64,000 bases of DNA from Williamsia maris (GTDB lineage: Bacteria > Actinomycetota > Actinomycetes > Mycobacteriales > Mycobacteriaceae). This document shows, piece by piece, positions 58,857-64,000 of this stretch. Below the pieces are notes generated by a model. It made no database searches and was not told where the DNA came from. It worked only from the letters and a program-made list of their open reading frames with translations. Each line of letters begins with the position of its first letter. Within the stretch, counting starts at the first letter, position 1. Both the position numbers and the translations under genes were made by a program. The stretch lies in the NCBI RefSeq assembly GCF_024171815.1, contig NZ_JAMTCJ010000002.1, forward strand, positions 744,001 through 808,000. The letters are read 5' to 3'.

Positions 58857-60090
58857 CGACGGTTCCCTTCTCCCAGGGCAGCTGCGCCGACAGGACGAAA
58901 CGGTGTTCGACGATGCCGTGCTCGAGGGTCCCGCCCGCGAGAGTGACCCTCTCGTCGAGCCCGGCCAGGCCCGAACCCGCACCGGGGATCTTCTCCCGAT
59001 CGCAGGTGTGGTTGAGCGGCTGGCTGATGGTGATCGACAGGCCGCTGCCGGGTCCGCCGATGATGTCGACGCTCACCGGCACCGCGCCCGCGTGCTTGCG
59101 GGCGTTGGTCAGTCCCTCCTGGACGACCCGGAACGCCGTACGCCCCACGACACCGGGGACCTCGTCGCCGTGCTCGACCTCGACGTGGGCGTGCACCGGA
59201 CTCCCGGCCTGGCGTGCCTCGTCGAACAGGGTGTCCACCGTGGCCAACGAGTTCGTCTGTGCGGCGAGGTCCTCGGAGTCGTCGCGGAGCATCGTGATGA
59301 CGTCGCGGAGGTCCTCGAGCATCTGGTGCACACCGCTGCGGATGACGCCGGCGGCGCGCGCGATGTCGGCGGCAGGTGCATCCGGGCGGTACTCCAGTGC
59401 ACCCGCGTGCACCGACAGCAGACTCATCCGGTGGGCCAGCACGTCGTGCATCTCCCGCGCCAGGCGCTCGCGTTCGACCGCTCGGGCCGCCGCGAGGCGC
59501 TCACGTTGCTCGGACTCCGCCCGTCGCGCCCGCTCGGCCAACGAGATCAGCAGCTGACGCCGATTGCGGATCGAGGTGCCCCAGCCGATCGCGCCCGCGA
59601 TGAGAAGGACGAGGAAGAACGCGTTGAAGAGGAACCCGTTGTCGACTCCGACGATCGTGTAGTTGACGAGCCCGGCGCCGATACCGAGCGCGCCGACCGC
59701 CATCGAGTATCGCGGGGGTCGATGCACCGCCAGGGAGAAGATGGCGAGATACGCCGCGCCGCCCGCCCCGGCGAACGGGATCGAGACCAGGTTGATCAGA
59801 ACGGCCACCGGCACGGGCCACCGTCGGCGCCAGAGGAGCAGGACGCAGCACGCCGCTCCCACCGCCAGGTCGGCGACGAGGTTCAGCGTGTGGCCGTGCA
59901 GCCGCGGAACCGCACCGAGCAGTCCGATGCCGACGGCCAGCAGGATCATCAGCAGATCGACCAGGACATCGCGCGGGGATCGCTTCCCGATCAACGGCCG
60001 GGGATCGTTCTCGAGCTCTGCGCGGACGGCACCGGGCAGCCACGGACGACGTGTCGCGAGGCGGACCGGTGCGTCGGAGATCAGGGCCAT
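58849..60090 (-). CDS. sensor histidine kinase (HisKA_3 type)
   Basis: 413 aa from ATG 60090, with about five transmembrane helices, a dimerisation helix carrying His215 (ERERLAREMHDVLAHRMSLL) and an ATPase domain with RVVQEGLTNARKHAGA and GAGSGLAGLDERVTLAGG. No extracytoplasmic sensor domain is present, so it likely senses the membrane itself. ATG 60111, 60129 and 60150 are in-frame alternatives; none has a good ribosome site. Cognate regulator is the next gene. Confidence 0.9.
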   Translation of the reverse strand: MALISDAPVRLATRRPWLPGAVRAELENDPRPLIGKRSPRDVLVDLLMILLAVGIGLLGAVPRLHGHTLNLVADLAVGAACCVLLLWRRRWPVPVAVLINLVSIPFAGAGGAAYLAIFSLAVHRPPRYSMAVGALGIGAGLVNYTIVGVDNGFLFNAFFLVLLIAGAIGWGTSIRNRRQLLISLAERARRAESEQRERLAAARAVERERLAREMHDVLAHRMSLLSVHAGALEYRPDAPAADIARAAGVIRSGVHQMLEDLRDVITMLRDDSEDLAAQTNSLATVDTLFDEARQAGSPVHAHVEVEHGDEVPGVVGRTAFRVVQEGLTNARKHAGAVPVSVDIIGGPGSGLSITISQPLNHTCDREKIPGAGSGLAGLDERVTLAGGTLEHGIVEHRFVLSAQLPWEKGTVGV

Positions 60091-60236
60091 GGTGTGTCCA
60101 TAGTGGGCCATGTCCCGAGTGGCGCGCATCCGGCCAAAGGATGAACGCACCGGCGCCGGGTCGGGTACCGATGAGTTCTCCGGGCCGACGGTGTCAGTAC
60201 CGGTGAACGCACACCCTTCGAACCCAGGAGCTCGCC

Positions 60237-60647
60237 GTGTCCCGCATGCTGTTCGTCAATCTGCCCGTCGCCGATGTCGCCGCGTCCCGCACCTTCTTCA
60301 CCGGACTCGGGCTGACGGTGAACGAGGCCTTCTCCGACGAGAACACCGTCTCGCTCGTGCTCAACGACCAGTGCACGATCATGTTGCTCAACACGCCGCG
60401 CTTCATCGACTTCATCGTCGGCGACATCTGCGACACCGCATCGGCCCACGAGGTGTTGCTCGCGATCTCGGCGGATCGTCGCGACGAGGTCGACGAGTTG
60501 ACCGACACCGCGCTCGCGGCGGGAGGGTCGGTGTGGAAGGACCCGCAGGACCACGGATTCATGTACGGCCGCAGTTTCCGGGACATCGACGGGCACGTCT
60601 GGGAGGTCGTGTGGATGGATCCTTCGGCGATCTCAGGCGAATCCTGA
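60237..60647 (+). CDS. VOC-superfamily (glyoxalase-like) protein
   Basis: 136 aa with two beta-alpha-beta-beta-beta modules: LFVNLPVADVAASRTFFTGLG at the N-terminus and FMYGRSFRDIDGHVWEVVWMD at the end, the usual metal-binding arrangement of the glyoxalase/bleomycin-resistance/dioxygenase fold. Function unspecified; the 3-demethylubiquinone-methyltransferase-like subgroup is close. GTG 60237 has AGGAG (60226-60230) 6 nt upstream; ATG 60246 is internal. Divergent from the kinase gene. Confidence 0.85.
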   Translation: MSRMLFVNLPVADVAASRTFFTGLGLTVNEAFSDENTVSLVLNDQCTIMLLNTPRFIDFIVGDICDTASAHEVLLAISADRRDEVDELTDTALAAGGSVWKDPQDHGFMYGRSFRDIDGHVWEVVWMDPSAISGES

Positions 60648-60980
60648 ACGGATTCATGTCCTCTGACCTGCACCTTCAGTGTTTTGCTAGCGGATTCTCA
60701 GATTATTTCGGTATCCCGACCAAGCCGCTACCGCACCGGCTGCGAATGCCCTACATGGAGACGCTGCTCCGCCTGTACACGGTGGAACACCGAACATGGA
60801 GCTGCTTCCTGCGTCGGTTTCGTTGCAATTCTTTGATTGTTGCGTGCTGATGCGTCGGTTCCGTTGCGATCGAGCGCCGTTGCGTTCGGTGGGCTTCAGA
60901 GCTGTCATGATCTCGATGACTCGAAACGCAGTCGCCAACGAGATTCGTTGCGGCACAGAGTGAAAAGAAGGAATCACCCA
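60648..60980. other. intergenic region upstream of lipoprotein gene
   Basis: 333 bp without a credible gene. It is less GC-rich than its surroundings and contains two near-identical 19-bp copies (60811-60829 and 60852-60870), the promoter of the lipoprotein gene presumably lying nearby. The open frame that crosses it begins inside the VOC gene in another reading frame and is rejected. Confidence 0.6.
60811..60870. repeat. 19-bp direct repeat, two copies
   Basis: GCGTCGGTTTCGTTGCAAT at 60811-60829 and GCGTCGGTTCCGTTGCGAT at 60852-60870 match at 17 of 19 bases, 41 bp apart (about four helical turns). A third similar fragment, CCGTTGCGTTCGG, follows at 60878-60890. Spacing would suit a regulator binding the same DNA face. 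Confidence 0.6.
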
Positions 60981-61685
60981 ATGATGATCAAGTACCGCAA
61001 GACCGTGATGGCCGCCGCCATCGCCGCGATTGCCATCCTCCCCGCCGCTGCTTGCTCGAGCGACGACTCCTCTGACTCGGGCAGCTCCTCGAGCGCCGCC
61101 GCTTCGGCACCGGCCTCCTCGGCCGCCGCCGAGAGCACCCCGGCTCCCGTCGCGACCATCCCGGCACTGACGGGCCGCGACACCGCGGTTGCGCTGGACA
61201 CCGGCTTCACCGATGCCCTCACCGCCCTCAAGCTCACCCCCGGCGTCGTCGGTGGAGCCAAGCTGGAGAACGGCTCGCTGGTCTTCCCGATCACCGGCGG
61301 CAACGTGACCTACTACACGCCCGGCAGCATCCAGCCGTACGTGCAGGGCAAGATCGAGCACGCCGGCGCCGGCTTCTCGCTGACCGCGGGCGACACCAAG
61401 GTCGACATCACCAACCTGACCATCGATCCCGGCACCTCGAAGCTGATGGCCGACGTCGCCGTCAACGGCCAGGTCGCCGCCACCCAGGCGATCGTCTTCG
61501 ACCTGGACGGCAGTACCCTGAAGCCGCTGCAGGCCAACGAGGCCGACGGCACCGCGGTCCTGACCGGCACCACCGTTCACATCTCGGAGACCGCCGCCGG
61601 TCTGCTCAACCAGACCTTCAAGACCGACGCTGTGAAGGCCGGTCTGCTGGTGGGCGTCGCGACGATCACCGTCAACACCAAGTGA
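60981..61685 (+). CDS. putative lipoprotein, HtaA-like beta domain suspected
   Basis: 234 aa: signal peptide with lipobox PAAAC (Cys25), a 35-residue Ser/Ala/Pro linker and a beta-rich domain (GGAKLENGSLVFPITGGNVT, IEHAGAGFSLTAGDTKVDI, TNLTIDPGTSKLMADV). The alternating strand pattern recalls HtaA haem-binding domains of corynebacteria, though the conserved Tyr is not evident, so this is tentative. Ribosome site AGAAGGA precedes ATG 60981. A strong terminator follows. Confidence 0.8.
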   Translation: MMIKYRKTVMAAAIAAIAILPAAACSSDDSSDSGSSSSAAASAPASSAAAESTPAPVATIPALTGRDTAVALDTGFTDALTALKLTPGVVGGAKLENGSLVFPITGGNVTYYTPGSIQPYVQGKIEHAGAGFSLTAGDTKVDITNLTIDPGTSKLMADVAVNGQVAATQAIVFDLDGSTLKPLQANEADGTAVLTGTTVHISETAAGLLNQTFKTDAVKAGLLVGVATITVNTK

Positions 61686-61719
61686 TCTCTCGCTGCCTCT
61701 AGGTAGCACGCACGAACAA

Positions 61720-61754
61720 CATCGGCCGCCGGGTTTCGCACCCGGCGGCCGATG
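61720..61754. terminator. strong bidirectional hairpin terminator
   Basis: Perfect 15-bp arms (CATCGGCCGCCGGGT and ACCCGGCGGCCGATG) around loop TTCGC, 35 bp after the lipoprotein stop and 17 bp before the stop of the convergent sigma factor gene. It can end both transcripts. Confidence 0.9.
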
Positions 61755-61770
61755 TGTGTTCTGAGTCAGA

Positions 61771-62778
61771 TCAGTCGATCGGAGCGACGGTCTCGGGGAG
61801 ACCGAACCGCGCGAAGTCACCGACCATGTCGTCGGAGAAGAACGCGATCGCATGGTCGACCTTGCCCTCGGCCGACAGCTCGAGCACCTGCAGTTGGAAC
61901 GGCCGATGGACGCCGTCCTCGCCCCGCATGTACAGCCCGAACGCCGGCTGGCCGTTGGCGGTGGTGGGCAGCAGGATCTGATCGCCCGCCTTCTCCGCCG
62001 GGCAGTTGCGACGGATGAGCGTGCCGATCTGCTCGCCGCCCTGGTACCAACCGGTGAACGGCGGCATCTCCCAGATCGACTTGTCGGTGAACATCGAGAC
62101 GATGGCGTCGACGTCGTAGTTCTGGAAGGCGGCGCAGTAGCGCTCCAACGTTTCTCGCTGGGTTGCCTCGTCCGGCTCGGACACCGAATCGCGCTCAGGA
62201 GCAACCAGTTTGACCTGCGTCCGCGCACGCTGCAGCAAGCTGTTCACCGTTGCGACGGTGAGGTCGAGGGTGTCGGCGACCTCGGCGGCGCGCCACTGCA
62301 GGACATCACGCAGGATCAGGATCGCGCGCTGACGTTCCGGCAGATGCTGCAGGGCCGCGATGAACGCCAATCGGATCGACTCGCGTGACCCGACCACGGC
62401 TGCGGGGTCGGCGGTGTCGGCCGGCGACGCGGAGTCGAGATCGGCGAAAGGCTCCAGCCACGGGACCTCGTGGTCCTGCAGGAGCGGGGCGGTCGGGTCG
62501 TAGGCGTCGCCGCCCAGCCCGGACGGCAGCGGGCGCTTCTTCTTGGTCTGCAACGCCGTGAGGCACGTGTTGGTGGCGATCTTGTGCAGCCATGTCCGCA
62601 CCGACGCACGCTGGTCGTATCCGGCGTACCCGCGCCAGGCGCGGATGTAGGTCTCCTGCACCAGGTCCTCGGCGTCGTGGTGCGACCCCATCATCCGGTA
62701 GCAGTGCGCCATGATCTCCCGGCGATACGGCTCGGTGATCGCGAGAAAATCGTCATCCGTCGTGGTCTGCACGGTCAT
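61771..62778 (-). CDS. ECF sigma factor with SnoaL-like C-terminal domain (SigG type)
   Basis: 335 aa: sigma region 2 (residues 15-80, YRREIMAHCYRMMGSHHDAEDLVQ), region 4 (about 135-190, LPERQRAILILRDVLQWRAAEVADTLDLTVATVNSLLQRAR) and a C-terminal SnoaL-like domain from about residue 205. This fusion belongs to the SigG/TIGR02960-like ECF group, whose extra domain replaces an anti-sigma factor as regulator in related groups. No anti-sigma gene is adjacent, consistent with that. Convergent with the lipoprotein gene across a shared terminator. Confidence 0.9.
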   Translation of the reverse strand: MTVQTTTDDDFLAITEPYRREIMAHCYRMMGSHHDAEDLVQETYIRAWRGYAGYDQRASVRTWLHKIATNTCLTALQTKKKRPLPSGLGGDAYDPTAPLLQDHEVPWLEPFADLDSASPADTADPAAVVGSRESIRLAFIAALQHLPERQRAILILRDVLQWRAAEVADTLDLTVATVNSLLQRARTQVKLVAPERDSVSEPDEATQRETLERYCAAFQNYDVDAIVSMFTDKSIWEMPPFTGWYQGGEQIGTLIRRNCPAEKAGDQILLPTTANGQPAFGLYMRGEDGVHRPFQLQVLELSAEGKVDHAIAFFSDDMVGDFARFGLPETVAPID

Positions 62779-62836
62779 GCGCAGAGATTACGGCAGAACC
62801 CGGACATCCGACCAGGGAAAGTGGTGGTCAGGACGT

Positions 62837-63391
62837 TCAGAATCCCGCACCGTCAGCGGTGTGTGAACGCCCCTCATCATCCGGTTCGGTCAGCGCTCTC
62901 GCGTACGCGGCGGCCGAACGCTGGTAGCGGGGTAGGTGAGGGATCAGGGCCTCGATCGCTGTTCGCACTGCCTCGTCCGGTCGGCCGGCGTCGCGCAGAG
63001 CCAACGCGAGAAAGATTGCACGCGCGTCCCCGATGGACGGGTCGGGCTCGGTCGCGCGCAGCATGGCCACCGCGTCGTCCACCCGACCGATGTTGCGAAG
63101 GGTGGATCCCTGTTGGATGTTCAGCTGCGCGAGCCGAGCTCCCCCCAGACCGTGTGCGCGTGCGGCCGCATACTCGACGGCGGCCTCCTCCTCGTACCCG
63201 CAGGAGTCGTACGCGCCACCCATCTCGAACCGGGCGTCGGGATCGTCGGGTGCACGCTCGGAGACGAGTCGTTGCATCCGTGCGACCGCGTCCTGCCGGT
63301 TATCGAGATCCACGGTGCGCCAGAACTCCTCGATCCGCGCCTCCCAGGTACCGACGACAGAATCTCGGGCTGGTTCGTCCACAGCGCTCAT
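62837..63391 (-). CDS. tetratricopeptide-repeat (TPR_5-like) protein
   Basis: 184 aa. Helical repeats from about residue 45 (DDPDARFEMGGAYDSCGYEEEAAVEY, LGGARLAQLNIQQGSTLRNIG, ARAIFLALALRDAGRPDEAVRT) make a small TPR scaffold for protein contacts. ATG 63391 is the start. The final codons, encoding about TADGAGF, derive from sequence (62845-62859) identical to a core of the repeat block at 63.5 kb. Upstream of the sigma gene on the same strand, 58 bp away, so it could be in the same transcript. Confidence 0.8.
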   Translation of the reverse strand: MSAVDEPARDSVVGTWEARIEEFWRTVDLDNRQDAVARMQRLVSERAPDDPDARFEMGGAYDSCGYEEEAAVEYAAARAHGLGGARLAQLNIQQGSTLRNIGRVDDAVAMLRATEPDPSIGDARAIFLALALRDAGRPDEAVRTAIEALIPHLPRYQRSAAAYARALTEPDDEGRSHTADGAGF

Positions 63392-63433
63392 GTTAGGGCG
63401 AGCCGCCGACGGTGCGGAAGCGAGCCGTCGAGC

Positions 63434-63567
63434 GACCGGGGTGCTGACTGTGTGGAAACACGCTTCGAGTGTGCTGACAGCGCCGGGCGAGACGACCGCA
63501 AAACAACGCACACTCGATGCGGGGCTTCCGCACCGTCAGCGGTTGTGAACTCGAACGACGCACGACG
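63434..63567. repeat. 134-bp direct repeat, copy A
   Basis: Matches copy B at 63688-63821 with 4 substitutions and no gap (offset 254 bp). Contains the core CCGCACCGTCAGCGG (63528-63542), also found in the 3' end of the TPR gene. Confidence 0.9.
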
Positions 63568-63687
63568 GAGAGCCGCCGACGGTGCGGAACCGCGTCATCG
63601 AGTGTGCGTTGTTCGATTCGCACGTCACGTCGTGCCGTGAGCACACTCGATGGCACGTTTCCACACAGTCGGCCGTGGGGTGCTGAT

Positions 63688-63821
63688 GACCGAGGTGCTG
63701 ACTGTGTGGAAACACGCTTCGAGTGTGCTGACAGCGCGGGGTGAGACGACCGCAAAACGACGCACACTCGATGCGGGGCTTCCGCACCGTCAGCGGTTGT
63801 GAACTCGAACGACGCACGACG
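63688..63821. repeat. 134-bp direct repeat, copy B
   Basis: Second copy of the element at 63434-63567, 130 of 134 bases identical. It ends 44 bp before the stop codon of the next minus-strand gene and may influence its transcript end. Confidence 0.9.
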
Positions 63822-63865
63822 ACGAAAGCCGCCGACGACACGTCATCGAAGCCGTGGTGCGCTGG

Positions 63866-64000
63866 TCAGATGATGGTGTGCAGCGGCGGTGGTGTTCCGT
63901 GCAGTACGTAGCGGCCCAGGTGTTGGTACTTCCAACGGACCGGATCGTGCAGCGTGTGGGTGCGCGCGTTGCGCCAGAAGTGGTGCAGGTTGAGGTCGTT
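63866..64000 (-). CDS. acyl-CoA dehydrogenase-like flavoprotein (DszC/SfnB type), C-terminal end only
   Basis: Only the last 44 codons are in the window; the gene starts beyond position 64000. They read LHHFWRNARTHTLHDPVRWKY and HLGRYVLHGTPPPLHTII, the hallmark tail of flavin-dependent monooxygenases with acyl-CoA dehydrogenase fold (DszC, SfnB and relatives), which act in desulfurisation or related oxidations. Family assignment of the tail is good, substrate unknown. Stop codon at 63866-63868. Confidence 0.75.
   Translation of the reverse strand, partial: NDLNLHHFWRNARTHTLHDPVRWKYQHLGRYVLHGTPPPLHTII

Larger units (their letters stand above)
63392..63865. other. complex intergenic repeat block, no gene
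   Basis: 474 bp made of a 134-bp direct repeat (two copies), short inverted copies of its parts between them, and two copies of a 20-bp module GAGCCGCCGACGGTGCGGAA at 63400-63419 and 63570-63589. Inverted pairs include 63502-63519 with 63596-63613 (18 of 18) and 63446-63459 with 63657-63670 (14 of 14). Open frames crossing it are repeat by-products. Confidence 0.85.

Noticed and set aside
60110-60850. 246-codon plus-strand frame overlapping the VOC gene
   Set aside because: Different phase from the VOC gene, which has a good start site and fold; the extension covers the AT-richer promoter region.
63393-63841. Open frames in the right-end repeat block
   Set aside because: They follow the repeat copies on both strands and show no coding bias distinct from the repeat.
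63392-63865. CRISPR array
   Set aside because: Repeat units are long (134 bp), only two copies, with inverted modules and no regular spacers or cas genes.

Overview
The window is high-GC actinobacterial DNA with the marker genes of mycolic-acid bacteria (order Mycobacteriales). Present are the mycolate condensation trio fadD32-pks13-accD4, three arabinosyltransferases in the order embC-embA-embB, the decaprenyl-phospho-arabinose epimerase pair dprE1-dprE2, and the galactan-priming arabinofuranosyltransferase aftA. Protein content and style fit Gordonia or a close relative (Williamsia, Tsukamurella, Nocardia). That genus guess comes from memory of the families, not from a search. Genes are tightly packed, often with 4-bp ATGA or GTGA overlaps, and long antisense open frames are artefacts of GC-rich codon use.

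Layout. 1-654: 3' end of an F420-type (LLM) oxidoreductase. 0.9-9.7 kb (+): fadD32, pks13, accD4, which activate, condense and carboxylate the two fatty acyl chains of mycolic acid. 9.9-12.7 kb (+): a Tat-exported ferritin-like protein and dipZ (CcdA plus thioredoxin). 12.6-17.4 kb (-): M24 peptidase, a three-gene molybdopterin/cytochrome b membrane module, a proline-rich membrane-anchored protein and a CtaG-type protein. 17.4-17.8 kb: non-coding 22-bp tandem repeats. 17.8-27.9 kb (-): embC-embA-embB. 28-31.6 kb (+): aroQ, a PAP2-type membrane phosphatase, a large polytopic membrane protein and a SRPBCC protein. 31.6-33.4 kb (-): AurF-type diiron protein with two unknown genes. 33.5-35 kb (+): class III nucleotidyl cyclase. 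35-40 kb (-): dprE1, dprE2, aftA and a metallo-beta-lactamase-fold hydrolase. The arabinan genes are therefore split in two same-strand blocks about 8 kb apart, whereas aftA and embC are adjacent in M. tuberculosis.

40-64 kb is a mixed accessory and housekeeping region: a TetR/SDR divergent pair, RNase HI, an AcuI-type reductase, SelO, a MerR/DUF4188 divergent pair with clear palindromic operators, an FAD oxidoreductase-MFS-arr (rifampin ADP-ribosyltransferase) block divergent from a class A beta-lactamase lipoprotein, a TetR/acyl-CoA dehydrogenase/APH-kinase operon, an LfrA-like efflux pump with its TetR, a ClgR-like regulator, two lipoproteins, a NarL-type two-component system followed by a 43-codon gene, an ECF sigma factor with a SnoaL-like C-terminus, and a TPR protein. 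The right end is a dense block of direct and inverted repeats next to the tail of an acyl-CoA dehydrogenase-like gene.

Functionally the window builds the mycolyl-arabinogalactan envelope (mycolate assembly, DPA supply, arabinan priming and polymerisation) and adds drug-inactivation and efflux genes. I see no phage, insertion sequence, CRISPR array, tRNA or rRNA. The most unusual signals are the related intergenic repeat families near 17.5 kb and 63.4-63.8 kb, the divergent ethambutol-determining region of EmbB, the MerR operator, and the small gene behind the two-component system.
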